A stretch of DNA of 64,000 nucleotides from Micavibrio_C sp046294845 (GTDB lineage Bacteria; Pseudomonadota; Alphaproteobacteria; Micavibrionales; Micavibrionaceae): assembly GCA_046294845.1 (NCBI GenBank), contig JBKBNU010000001.1, forward strand, positions 1,240,001-1,304,000. Direction: 5' to 3'. The position numbers were made by a program, and so were the translations under genes. The notes below the pieces were generated by a model. That model was not told the DNA's origin and did no database searches. It saw nothing but the letters and a program-made list of their open reading frames with translations. Positions within the stretch are counted from its first letter, which is position 1; the number at the start of each line of letters is the position of its first letter. Positions 26,734 to 34,800 of this stretch are shown here, piece after piece.

Positions 26734-27219
26734 ATGGCTGGCAGCGTTAATAAAGTTATTTTGGTAGGCAATCTGGGGGCTGATCCCGATATCCGCACAA
26801 TGCAGTCTGGCGGACGTGTTGCCAACCTGTCTGTTGCAACTTCCGAGTCATGGAAAGATAAAAATTCAGGCGAGCGTCAGGAACGCACGCAATGGCACCG
26901 CGTGGTTGTTTTTAATGACAATATCGTAGGTGTCTGTGAAAAGTTCCTGAAAAAAGGCTCTAAAATCTATCTTGAAGGCCAGTTGGAAACCCGCAAATGG
27001 ACAGATAATACCGGTGCTGAAAAATACACGACCGAAGTTGTGCTGCGTCCGTACCGTGGTGAATTGACCATGCTGGATGGCAAAAGCAGCGGTGGTGCCG
27101 GTGCCTTTAATGACAATGATATGCCGTCATATGATGGTGGTTCTTCAATGTCTGCTTCTTCTTCTTCCTCGGCGGGACGTGGTCGTGCTGATGACATGGA
27201 AGACGAAATTCCCTTCTAG
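26734..27219 (+). CDS. ssb: Single-stranded DNA-binding protein
   Basis: It encodes 161 residues from ATG 26734, with AAAGGGAGA about ten bases upstream. The OB fold starts MAGSVNKVILVGNLGADPDIR and contains WHRVVVFN and YLEGQLETRKW. A Ser/Gly-rich flexible tail follows, ending in the acidic tip MEDEIPF that recruits replication and repair partners. It coats single-stranded DNA as a tetramer in replication, recombination and repair. The ssb-gyrA order is common in Alphaproteobacteria; a small DUF2059 gene lies between them here. Confidence 0.97.
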   Translation: MAGSVNKVILVGNLGADPDIRTMQSGGRVANLSVATSESWKDKNSGERQERTQWHRVVVFNDNIVGVCEKFLKKGSKIYLEGQLETRKWTDNTGAEKYTTEVVLRPYRGELTMLDGKSSGGAGAFNDNDMPSYDGGSSMSASSSSSAGRGRADDMEDEIPF

Positions 27220-27262
27220 TTTTCTTTCTACCTTATCCCCTTCAGAAGGAGGCGGAACGCGC

Positions 27263-27763
27263 ATGAAAGCTTTTTTGATGCTCTTTATGGGGTTGGTTCT
27301 GGTATGTGCTGAATCGGCCACATCTGCCAACGCACAAGAAGCTGTAGTCCCTGCTGTTCAGGAGACACCAGAGGCCGCCCCCGTAAGTGACAAGGAGATC
27401 CGTAAGGATTTGGCGCACAAGCTGAACGAGGTTAACCCTGTATCTTTGCAGGTTAAGGCCTCGGTTGCCCGTATTGCCCGTGACTGGGGTTTGTCGGAGA
27501 AGGAAAAGTTTGAAAAAGAACTGCTGGCAGAGATTAATCTGCCGGAGATTGAAAAGAAATCCATCGAAAGTCTGGCCGAAGTGTACACGGCGGCTGAATT
27601 ACAGGTGATGCTGGATTATTACAGCAAGCCTGAAGCTGCCAGCATTGCTGAAAAAATGCCGATTTATCAGGGGCTGGTCCAGCCCGGAATTAGCCGCGAG
27701 CTTGATCGTGCACTGATGAAGCTGCGCACGGGTTACGAATCCCGCGGCACGGCCTCGCCCTAA
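27263..27763 (+). CDS. Exported DUF2059-like protein
   Basis: It encodes 166 residues from ATG 27263, with a strong AAGGAGG nine bases upstream. Residues 1-24 form a signal peptide (FLMLFMGLVLVCA...SANA-Q). The C-terminal half, SIESLAEVYTAAELQVMLDYYSKPEAASIAEKMP, matches the DUF2059 pattern of a helical pair with a conserved YYxxPEA turn. The function of this periplasmic family is unknown. It lies 43 bp after ssb and may be cotranscribed with it, although its function need not be related. Confidence 0.75.
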   Translation: MKAFLMLFMGLVLVCAESATSANAQEAVVPAVQETPEAAPVSDKEIRKDLAHKLNEVNPVSLQVKASVARIARDWGLSEKEKFEKELLAEINLPEIEKKSIESLAEVYTAAELQVMLDYYSKPEAASIAEKMPIYQGLVQPGISRELDRALMKLRTGYESRGTASP

Positions 27764-27807
27764 GCACAAAAAAACCTTCAAAAACAAGCCCTAGCGGGCA
27801 GGATATA

Positions 27808-27835
27808 TCTCGGGAAAAAGCGCTTTTTCTCGGGA
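27808..27835. promoter_or_regulatory. Direct repeat flanking a 16-bp palindrome upstream of gyrA
   Basis: TCTCGGGA occurs at 27808-27815 and 27828-27835, exactly 20 bp apart, with the perfect palindrome GAAAAAGCGCTTTTTC (27814-27829) between and overlapping them. It lies about 75-100 bp before the gyrA start. It may be an operator, or the palindrome may act as a weak terminator for the DUF2059 gene. Confidence 0.35.
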
Positions 27836-27910
27836 TTCATTCATTGTGATTCCGGTACAAAAATGCTAGAAAAATGGCTGATTTTCTAATGATTTTAAGG
27901 TCGTTACCAG

Positions 27911-30694
27911 ATGAGTGATTCAACTGCCCTCGAAAGCGCTATGCCGGTCATTTCCCTCGAAGAGGAAATGAAGAAATCCTATCTCGATTATGCCATGAGC
28001 GTGATCGTCAGCCGCGCTTTGCCGGATGTTCGTGACGGCCTGAAGCCTGTCCACCGTCGTATCCTGTATGCGATGCAGGAAGGGGGCTATACATCGGATA
28101 AGGCTTATAAAAAATCTGCCCGTATCGTCGGTGACGTCATGGGTAAATATCACCCGCACGGTGACTCTGCGATTTATGAATCCTTGGTTCGTATGGCACA
28201 GGATTTCTCCATGCGTGTTGTCCTGATTGATGGTCAGGGTAACTTCGGTTCCATGGATGGTGATCCGGCAGCGGCGATGCGTTATACCGAAGCGCGGTTG
28301 TCCAAAGTTGCCGAAACATTGCTGGATGATATTGACAAGGATACGGTCAATTTCCGTCCGAACTATGATGAGTCCACATTAGAGCCGGAAGTTCTTCCGT
28401 CCCGCGTGCCGAACCTGCTCGCCAACGGGGCAGGCGGTATTGCTGTCGGTATGGCTACGAATATTCCGCCGCATAATCTTGGCGAAGTGATTGATGCCTG
28501 TTGTGCCTATATCGACAATCCGCAAATTGATACAGCAGGCCTGATGGCCTATATCCCCGGCCCTGACTTTCCGACGGGTGGTCAAATTCTGGGGCGTAAT
28601 GGTATCCGTAGCGCCTATATGACAGGTAATGGTTCTGTCATGATGCGTGCCAAGGCGCATTTTGAAGATATCCGCGACAAGCGCGAAGCGATTGTTGTAA
28701 CTGAAGTGCCGTATCAGGTGAACAAGGGCAAACTGCTGGAGCGTCTGGGCGAAGTCGCCCGCGAGAAAATCGTGGAAGATATTTCCGATGTGCGTGATGA
28801 ATCGGACCGCGACGGCGTTCGTATCGTTGTTGAGTTGAAAAAAGGTGCCATCGCAGACGTTGTTCTGAACCAGCTTTACAAGCACACGGCACTGCAAACT
28901 TCTTTTGCCTGTAACATGGTTGCTTTGAACCATGGTCGTCCGGAAACATTGGTGTTGCGCGATTTCATTTCCGCTTTCGTCAATTTCCGAGAAGAGGTGA
29001 TTACCCGCCGGACAATTTATGAATTGGGCAAGGCCCGTGATCGCGCCCACGTTTTGGCGGGTCTGGCTGTGGCGGTTGCCAATATCGATGAAATCATTGC
29101 CCTGATCCGTAATGCCAAAGATCCGTCAGTCGCCAAAGAACAATTGCTGGCCAAACGTTGGGCCGCGGGTGATGTGGCACCGTTGATTGCCCTGATTGAT
29201 GATCCTGATTTCCCTGTTCATGAGGACGGGACATATCAGATGTCGGAAACCCAGGCCAAGGCTATTCTGGATTTGCGTCTGCACCGCCTGACTGGTCTTG
29301 AGCGCGATAAAATCGGTGATGAACTGAAAGAAATTACCGATGCCATTGCCGAATATCTGTCTATTCTGGCTAGCCGTGAAAAGCTGTTTACGGTTATGCG
29401 TAACGAATTGCTGGAAGTCAGAACAAAATTTGCCAACCCGCGCCGTACAGAGATTGTAAATTGGGAATTCGAAGAGGATATCGAGGACCTGATTCAGCGT
29501 GAAGACATGGTTGTAACCATTACCCATGGCGGCTACGTCAAGCGCGTGCCGCTGGCGACTTATCGCGCCCAGAAGCGTGGTGGTAAGGGGCGTTCGGGAA
29601 CAGGCCTGAAGGATGAGGATTTTGTATCCGATCTGTTTGTGGCGTCTACTCATACGCCGCTCTTGGTGTTTACATCCAAGGGTATCGTGCACAAGATGAA
29701 AGTCTGGCAAATTCCGCTCGGTACGCCACAGGCACGCGGTAAGGCGCTTGTAAACCTGCTGCCGTTGGAAGAAGGGGAAAATATTTCCGTCTATCTGCGT
29801 TTGCCAGAAAATGAGGAAATTTGGGATGAAATGGATATCCTGTTTGCAACATCCACAGGCAATGTCCGTCGCAACAAGCTCTCTGATTTCAGAAATATCC
29901 GTTCAAATGGTCTGATCGCGATGAAGCTTGAGGAAGAGGGCGAGAAGCTCGTTTCCGTCAAGATTGCCCGCGAGGATGAAGATATCCTGCTGGCAACCGC
30001 ACAGGGACGTGCTATCCGCTTCCCCGTGAATGATGTCCGGGTCTTTGCAGGTCGCACGTCAACCGGTGTCCGCGGGGTCAAACTGGCGGAAGCCGGTAAA
30101 GGCAAAAACAAGTCGGACAAACATGACGAAGTCATTTCCATGTCGATCCTGACGCACGTTGATGCCACACCTGATGAGCGGAATGCCTATCTGAAGATGG
30201 CCAGCAAATTGCGCGGGGCCGATGAAGAAGGCATGGAGTTCGAAGAAGGCGGCAATGGTGTCGAGCTTTCAGAGGACCGCTTCAAGGAAATGCAGGCAAT
30301 TGAACAATTCCTTCTGACCGTGACGAACAAGGGTTTTGGCAAGCGTACCTCCGCTTATGAATACCGTATTTCCGGCCGTGGCGGTCAGGGTGTTGCCAAT
30401 ATGGGCCTGACCGAGAAAAATGGCGGCGAAGTGGTGGCCACATTCCCTGTAACCGATGACCACCAGATCATGCTGGTTACAGATGGCGGTCAGCTGATCC
30501 GTACACCGGTCAAGGATGTCCGCTTTACAGGACGTTCTGCCCAAGGTGTGACCCTGTTCAAGGTTGCTGAAGGTGAGAGCGTTGTTTCTGTAGGCTGGCT
30601 CATTCAGGAAGAAGAGGATGAAACGGTCGCAGAAGATGAGGGCAGTGTTGAGGCTGAAGTCATCGATACGACCGAAGAACCCTTAGCCGAGTAA
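27911..30694 (+). CDS. gyrA: DNA gyrase subunit A
   Basis: It encodes 927 residues. The breakage-reunion domain carries the catalytic Tyr125 in AAAMRYTEARL. The quinolone-resistance-determining stretch reads HPHGDSAIYESLVRMAQ: Ser86 and Glu90 occupy the places of E. coli Ser83 and Asp87, so the usual Asp is Glu. The C-terminal beta-pinwheel contains the GyrA box as QKRGGKGRSG, needed for DNA wrapping and negative supercoiling, and marks this as GyrA rather than ParC. An acidic tail follows (EEEDETVAEDEGSVEAEV). Gyrase introduces negative supercoils as a GyrA2GyrB2 complex. Confidence 0.98.
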   Translation: MSDSTALESAMPVISLEEEMKKSYLDYAMSVIVSRALPDVRDGLKPVHRRILYAMQEGGYTSDKAYKKSARIVGDVMGKYHPHGDSAIYESLVRMAQDFSMRVVLIDGQGNFGSMDGDPAAAMRYTEARLSKVAETLLDDIDKDTVNFRPNYDESTLEPEVLPSRVPNLLANGAGGIAVGMATNIPPHNLGEVIDACCAYIDNPQIDTAGLMAYIPGPDFPTGGQILGRNGIRSAYMTGNGSVMMRAKAHFEDIRDKREAIVVTEVPYQVNKGKLLERLGEVAREKIVEDISDVRDESDRDGVRIVVELKKGAIADVVLNQLYKHTALQTSFACNMVALNHGRPETLVLRDFISAFVNFREEVITRRTIYELGKARDRAHVLAGLAVAVANIDEIIALIRNAKDPSVAKEQLLAKRWAAGDVAPLIALIDDPDFPVHEDGTYQMSETQAKAILDLRLHRLTGLERDKIGDELKEITDAIAEYLSILASREKLFTVMRNELLEVRTKFANPRRTEIVNWEFEEDIEDLIQREDMVVTITHGGYVKRVPLATYRAQKRGGKGRSGTGLKDEDFVSDLFVASTHTPLLVFTSKGIVHKMKVWQIPLGTPQARGKALVNLLPLEEGENISVYLRLPENEEIWDEMDILFATSTGNVRRNKLSDFRNIRSNGLIAMKLEEEGEKLVSVKIAREDEDILLATAQGRAIRFPVNDVRVFAGRTSTGVRGVKLAEAGKGKNKSDKHDEVISMSILTHVDATPDERNAYLKMASKLRGADEEGMEFEEGGNGVELSEDRFKEMQAIEQFLLTVTNKGFGKRTSAYEYRISGRGGQGVANMGLTEKNGGEVVATFPVTDDHQIMLVTDGGQLIRTPVKDVRFTGRSAQGVTLFKVAEGESVVSVGWLIQEEEDETVAEDEGSVEAEVIDTTEEPLAE

Positions 30695-30721
30695 TTTCGG
30701 TAGCATAGGAAGGAAAAGGCC

Positions 30722-31030
30722 ATGACAAATCGCATTTTGCCTGATGATCCTGCAGAAGCAGTCAAGATAATGATCGAGATCACCGGATTAATGATGTCTG
30801 TCATGGAGCAGGAAGCGCACTGCATCCGTCTTCAAAGCGAAGAGGGGATGAAGGAAACGGAAATCCTGAAAGAAAAAATCATTCCTGAGTACCAACAGGC
30901 GGCGCAGGAATTTTCACAGCGGGCTGTGGAGTTTAAGGCCGTCGATCCTTCGCTGCTGGATGAGTTGCAGGAAATCCAGAGCGCCTTGGGCGCTGTAGCC
31001 CGCGAAAACCAGTTCTATCTGGTATCATAG
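30722..31030 (+). CDS. Small helical protein of unknown function
   Basis: It encodes 102 residues, starting 27 bp after gyrA with AGGAAGG upstream. The sequence is acidic and nearly all helix-forming (EEGMKETEILKEKIIPEYQQ, then LLDELQEIQSALGAVARENQ), so a coiled-coil hairpin is expected. The repeating pattern ending in ARENQFYLVS faintly recalls FlgN-type flagellar chaperones, but the similarity is too weak to assign. Genes on both sides run in the same direction, and the next gene starts five bases after its stop. Confidence 0.6.
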   Translation: MTNRILPDDPAEAVKIMIEITGLMMSVMEQEAHCIRLQSEEGMKETEILKEKIIPEYQQAAQEFSQRAVEFKAVDPSLLDELQEIQSALGAVARENQFYLVS

Positions 31031-31035
31031 AATCG

Positions 31036-31515
31036 ATGACAACTATCTCGCATAACAAACCTCAGGCGGCCCCACAGGTCGCGGGGAGGGGTTTGGTTAT
31101 TCACGAAGATCGCCTTTTGCTCGTAAATGGAGATGGTGACGGCACATTTTGGGTTCCTCCCGGTGGCCGTGCAAATCTAGGTGAAGATATTAAAGCTTGT
31201 GTGAAGCGTGAAGTCTATGAAGAAACCGGTTTACAGGTTTCTGTGGGTGCGATGATTGCCGTATCCGAATATTTTGATGAGGCCGCAGACTTTCATATTC
31301 TGCAAGCCCATTTTCTTTGCACGATTGAAAGCGGCACCCTAAGCGATAACTGGGTTGACCATCATGGCCCCGTTCGTCACGCCCGTTTCTATACTCTTGA
31401 AGAGATGAAAGGACTGCCACGGGTTTTTCCGTCGTTCCTGTTGGAAGGGGGGTGGCAGAATTTTAAAGATCATGGCCTCTATAAAGGCTTCGAGAGGCGT
31501 GATATTCAGGTATGA
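31036..31515 (+). CDS. Nudix hydrolase
   Basis: It encodes 159 residues with a complete Nudix box: G-RANLG-E-DIKACVK-REVYEETGL, satisfying GX5EX7REUXEEXGU. The family hydrolyses nucleoside diphosphates linked to another group, using Mg2+ bound by the REUXEE glutamates. The substrate cannot be read from the sequence. It starts five bases after the previous stop, so the two genes are likely translated from one transcript. Confidence 0.85.
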   Translation: MTTISHNKPQAAPQVAGRGLVIHEDRLLLVNGDGDGTFWVPPGGRANLGEDIKACVKREVYEETGLQVSVGAMIAVSEYFDEAADFHILQAHFLCTIESGTLSDNWVDHHGPVRHARFYTLEEMKGLPRVFPSFLLEGGWQNFKDHGLYKGFERRDIQV

Positions 31516-31550
31516 CTAACCAATAAATTAATTATCACAGGGAGATATAT

Positions 31551-31931
31551 ATGATGGCTGATAATTTTGAAAATAGACGTGTATTGGTGGCTTATACACT
31601 AACCGAAGAATATCAAAGGGCGATGCTGGGTCGTTCAGTGCAGGAAACTGATTGGGTACAGGCAAGCGAGCAGGACAAGGCACGTCTTGAAACAGTGGGA
31701 ATGATGATTTTTGCCCTGCAAGGAACATACACGGAGCCTGCCCGTATCGAGCGCTGGTTCTCTAAGCCAAGGGCGCAGCTTGACGGCAAGGCGCCTTCAG
31801 ATATTTTAAAGGGAGAGTGGGACCCGCAAAGTGCCGATGTTGTTGCTGTACGTAAATTGGCACAATATTTGTGTGGTGATGCCGAGCATGCACAAACGTG
31901 CCGGCATTGTAATCCTCAACCGGTTATCTAG
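31551..31931 (+). CDS. ParS/MbcA/Xre-type antitoxin-like protein, no toxin beside it
   Basis: It encodes 126 residues from the ATG pair at 31551/31554, with CAGGGAGA upstream. The stretch IERWFSKPRAQLDGKAPSDILKGEWDP...VRKLAQYLCGD follows the DUF2384 (ParS/MbcA toxin-binding) pattern of a helix, a WL..P...L.G..P.d.L motif and a final helix. Such proteins usually neutralise RES-domain toxins encoded next door. Here the neighbours are a Nudix gene and coaD and no RES-like gene is present, so it could be an orphan regulator. It ends with a CRHCNP motif. The assignment is tentative. Confidence 0.55.
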   Translation: MMADNFENRRVLVAYTLTEEYQRAMLGRSVQETDWVQASEQDKARLETVGMMIFALQGTYTEPARIERWFSKPRAQLDGKAPSDILKGEWDPQSADVVAVRKLAQYLCGDAEHAQTCRHCNPQPVI

Positions 31932-31951
31932 CTTTAGGATGTAGAAAAATC

Positions 31952-32461
31952 ATGACGGCACCCAAAAGGCGTATAGGTGTTTATCCCGGTACCTTCGATC
32001 CGATTACGAAGGGCCATTTGCACATCATCAAGCGGGCGAGCAAGCAGGTTGATAAATTGGTTGTGGGCGTAGCCGAAAATTCACGAAAAGCGCCGCTCTT
32101 TACTACGGATGAACGTGTGAGGATGGTGCAGAATGATATCGACAATATGTACGAAAAATATTGCGAGATCGAGGTCAGGCCGTTTAGCAATCTGCTGATA
32201 CATTTTGCGCGTGACTGCCATGCGCACTGTATCTTCAGGGGATTGCGGGCGGTCTCGGATTTTGAATTCGAATTTCAGATGACAGGGATGAATGCCCGTT
32301 TGTCACCTGACATCGAGACCGTTTTTTTGATGGCGGCTGATAAATGGCAATTTGTTTCATCCAGTTTCGTTAAAGAGATTTGTTCGCTTAACGGGGATGT
32401 CAGCGAGGTTGTAACCCCCGCGACAGAGGCATTGCTGAAAGCCAAGCTGGGGGTGAAATAG
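31952..32461 (+). CDS. coaD: Phosphopantetheine adenylyltransferase
   Basis: It encodes 169 residues, the usual CoaD length. The nucleotidyltransferase motif GVYPGTFDPITKGHLHII (T/HxGH type) is at the N-terminus, and the adenylate-binding VSSSFVKEIC sits near the C-terminus. It transfers AMP from ATP to 4'-phosphopantetheine, the fourth step of coenzyme A synthesis. Its place after gyrA fits the alphaproteobacterial order, with the three small genes inserted between. Confidence 0.96.
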   Translation: MTAPKRRIGVYPGTFDPITKGHLHIIKRASKQVDKLVVGVAENSRKAPLFTTDERVRMVQNDIDNMYEKYCEIEVRPFSNLLIHFARDCHAHCIFRGLRAVSDFEFEFQMTGMNARLSPDIETVFLMAADKWQFVSSSFVKEICSLNGDVSEVVTPATEALLKAKLGVK

Positions 32462-32534
32462 CCCCCCGAAAAGCCTCAAAAGAGGAAAAAAAGGCTAGAA
32501 ATGCCTATGATAGTTCATAAGTAAAAACAAATAC

Positions 32535-32561
32535 TTGACGCGGGGGCCTAAAATCCATAAT
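32535..32561 (+). promoter_or_regulatory. Promoter candidate for tRNA-Lys
   Basis: TTGACG (32535-32540) and CATAAT (32556-32561) match -35 and -10 well but are 15 bp apart, shorter than ideal. They end 41 bp before the tRNA. Confidence 0.5.
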
Positions 32562-32602
32562 TTGCACCCGTTCGACCGGATTTCTTAAGGAATCGACGTA
32601 TT

Positions 32603-32678
32603 GACTGCGTAGCTCAGCCGGTAGAGCATCTGACTTTTAATCAGAGGGTCGTGGGTTCGAGTCCCACCGCAGTCACCA
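32603..32678 (+). tRNA. tRNA-Lys (anticodon TTT)
   Basis: 76 bases. Acceptor GACTGCG (32603-32609) pairs with CGCAGTC (32668-32674), then A and an encoded CCA. The D-arm is AGCTCAGCCGGTAGAGC, the anticodon loop CTTTTAA gives TTT, and the T-arm is GTGGGTTCGAGTCCCAC. Confidence 0.97.
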
Positions 32679-32756
32679 TTTAAACTATCCCCAGCCCCTT
32701 GAAATCATTATATTCTGTATCAGATTAAGAGGTCTGTACGGAAAAGAGGCGTGTTC

Positions 32757-33476
32757 ATGACAAAACCAGATTCTCCCGAAATAAAGCAACCTGCGAAGAG
32801 CGTACTGGATGAACAGTTCGAAAACGGTAAGGGTTCTTTCTTCGGTCATATCAGGGCCTATTTTCTGGCCGGAGTTCTGGTTACAGCGCCTATCGGGATT
32901 ACGCTTTACCTGACATGGGCATTCTTAAGTTTTATTGATATACGCGTGCGCTCAATCCTGCCGGCCCGCTATTACGAACAATATTCCGATCTGGCGATCC
33001 CGGGCGTTGGCATCCTTGTTGCCTTTATTTTCTTTATCCTGATCGGCTGGTTTGCCAAGAACTTTTTGGGCCGCCTGATTTTGCGTCTGTCGGAATATGT
33101 GGTGCACCGCGTGCCGGTTATTCGCTCCGTCTATGCGGCTGTAAAGCAAATCTTTGAAACGGTGATGACAACCCAGTCGCAGGCTTTCCGTGAGGTTGTG
33201 ATGTTCGAATTCCCGCGCCAGGGCATTTGGGCTATGGGTTTTGTCACGGGGACAACCAAGGGCGAAGTACAGCGCCTGACCGAGAGTGAAGTGGTCAATG
33301 TTTTCTTCCCGACGACACCGAACCCGACTTCCGGTTTCCTGCTGTTTATTCCGCGCAAAGATTTGGTTTTCATGGATATGAAGGTTGAAGAAGCCCTGAA
33401 GATGATTGTATCGGGCGGCATCGTTACGCCCCCTGATCCTGCCCGTTTGGCCCAGCAGGGAGATGGTGCCAAATGA
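32757..33476 (+). CDS. DUF502 family inner-membrane protein
   Basis: It encodes 239 residues from ATG 32757, seven bases after AAGAGG; GTG 32751 is an alternative. Two membrane helices are clear (AYFLAGVLVTAPIGITLYLTW and IPGVGILVAFIFFILIGWFA), followed by RVPVIRSVYAAVKQ and the loop VFFPTTPNPTSGFLLF, both typical of DUF502 proteins. The family is widespread in bacteria and of unknown function; a role in membrane trafficking or lipid handling is sometimes proposed by analogy with plant COV proteins. A strong intrinsic terminator follows. Confidence 0.85.
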   Translation: MTKPDSPEIKQPAKSVLDEQFENGKGSFFGHIRAYFLAGVLVTAPIGITLYLTWAFLSFIDIRVRSILPARYYEQYSDLAIPGVGILVAFIFFILIGWFAKNFLGRLILRLSEYVVHRVPVIRSVYAAVKQIFETVMTTQSQAFREVVMFEFPRQGIWAMGFVTGTTKGEVQRLTESEVVNVFFPTTPNPTSGFLLFIPRKDLVFMDMKVEEALKMIVSGGIVTPPDPARLAQQGDGAK

Positions 33477-33510
33477 GAACTGGTTTTCAGCCTTCTGATG
33501 GACACAAAGA

Positions 33511-33538
33511 AAAACCGGCCTTTTAAGGCCGGTTTTGT
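33511..33538 (+). terminator. Intrinsic terminator between convergent genes
   Basis: AAAACCGGCC and GGCCGGTTTT form a 10-bp stem around TTTTAA, with a T-rich right arm. The left arm supplies A residues for the other strand, so it can serve both the DUF502 gene and the convergent minus-strand gene. Confidence 0.85.
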
Positions 33539-33558
33539 TCTAATTCGGAATATTGCTT

Positions 33559-34776
33559 TTACGGGGCAATGGCAGGCTGTGCTGCTGGTTGGACCTTGTA
33601 TTCGGCAACGGTTTTGCCGGTTGGTGTGACCAGTCCTTCTTCTTGCATAGCGCAGAGCATAACGGCAGCTTTCTTGGGGCCTACGCCTGCTTCCCAGAAT
33701 GGCTTGGCTAGAGTTGTCGGCTTAACGATGCCATCAGCGCTCACAACTTTTTCATGACGGTCTGTAACCAGACCACGAGCCTTCACGTACTGCTCGGCGG
33801 AAATCTGGGCGCTTTGCAGAATATCGACAACGTTTTTTGGCAATCCTTCCTGAACAACATCTGTCAGTACAGGGATACCATCGTCTTCTGCTGTTGCTGC
33901 AGGCGCGGCTTTTTCGGCAGTCGTTGCTGTCTCAAGTACAACGTCTTCAGCAGGCAGTTCTGTCACTTCAATGCCGCTGGCCAATTCTTGCAGGCTGGGT
34001 TCAACAGCTGGGCCTTCGGCAGCAGCAGCGGGCTGTTCAACAGTAACGTCCGAAACAACCTCTTCCGGCACGACTGTTTCAGCAGGCATGGCAGCTGTGG
34101 CACGGGCCGCCATCATGGAGTCCCATTCAGCTTTGGCCTCGGCCAATACAGCTTCGGGCAATGTCGGTGCGTTTACAACGGTCAGGCCGGCTTCTTCAGC
34201 GGCCAAGAGCAGTAGAGCCTGATCTTTTTCTGTGCCGAATACGGTGACGCCTTTTTCACGGATAACATCGCTGGTCATGGCGACGAGGGCGCGGGAAAGG
34301 GCTTGCTCGGCTGTTACGTTATCAGCGCCAGCTACTACATGGCGGTGGTCTGGCGTTACACCAACTTCGATTTCATCATTGGCCGCTTCATCCAGCAATA
34401 CCAAAGAGGTGTGATCGCCAGCTTCCTGAACGATTTTCAGTGTTTTGATTTTTTCGAAAGCGGCAACGTCAATTAGATCTTGGCCCCAGACGGTGCTCAG
34501 TTCCTGATGCAGATCAAAAGCACTGAAATCCACCGTGGGTTCCTGACGGGCAGGGGTGTCATCTGTAAGTTCGGCAACGGTTACGGGGCCCAAAACAGGT
34601 GCAGTATCATCACGCAGCAGATTATCGAGCCAGGCTTGATCGCCTAATACAGGCTCGGCGGCTCCCTCTGTTTCAATGTCATTGGCAGAAGCAAAGCCTG
34701 CTTGTGGCTTATCAACTTGTGCTGTGCTGTCTACTTCTTCTGCCGCCAGAGGTGCTCTTCCGCCTTCTTGTGACAT
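33559..34776 (-). CDS. Acidic protein with LPD7-like module and C-terminal winged-helix-like domain
   Basis: It encodes 405 residues, very acidic and Ala/Val/Glu-rich. Residues about 120-210 form an alpha/beta module (EQALSRALVAMTSDVIREKGVTVFG...LLLLAAEEAGLTVVN) that resembles the LPD7 modules attached to relaxases and other large polyvalent proteins; this match is tentative. A disordered Ala/Glu/Pro stretch follows. The last 80 residues (VKPTTLAKPFWEAGVGPKKAAVMLCAMQEEGLVTPTG) resemble an FtsK-gamma-type winged helix, suggesting DNA contact. The gene begins 24 bp after the stop of a second gene with the same alpha/beta module. No known pathway can be assigned. Confidence 0.6.
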   Translation of the reverse strand: MSQEGGRAPLAAEEVDSTAQVDKPQAGFASANDIETEGAAEPVLGDQAWLDNLLRDDTAPVLGPVTVAELTDDTPARQEPTVDFSAFDLHQELSTVWGQDLIDVAAFEKIKTLKIVQEAGDHTSLVLLDEAANDEIEVGVTPDHRHVVAGADNVTAEQALSRALVAMTSDVIREKGVTVFGTEKDQALLLLAAEEAGLTVVNAPTLPEAVLAEAKAEWDSMMAARATAAMPAETVVPEEVVSDVTVEQPAAAAEGPAVEPSLQELASGIEVTELPAEDVVLETATTAEKAAPAATAEDDGIPVLTDVVQEGLPKNVVDILQSAQISAEQYVKARGLVTDRHEKVVSADGIVKPTTLAKPFWEAGVGPKKAAVMLCAMQEEGLVTPTGKTVAEYKVQPAAQPAIAP

Positions 34777-34800
34777 TATTTTTCCCTTATTCTTCTATTA

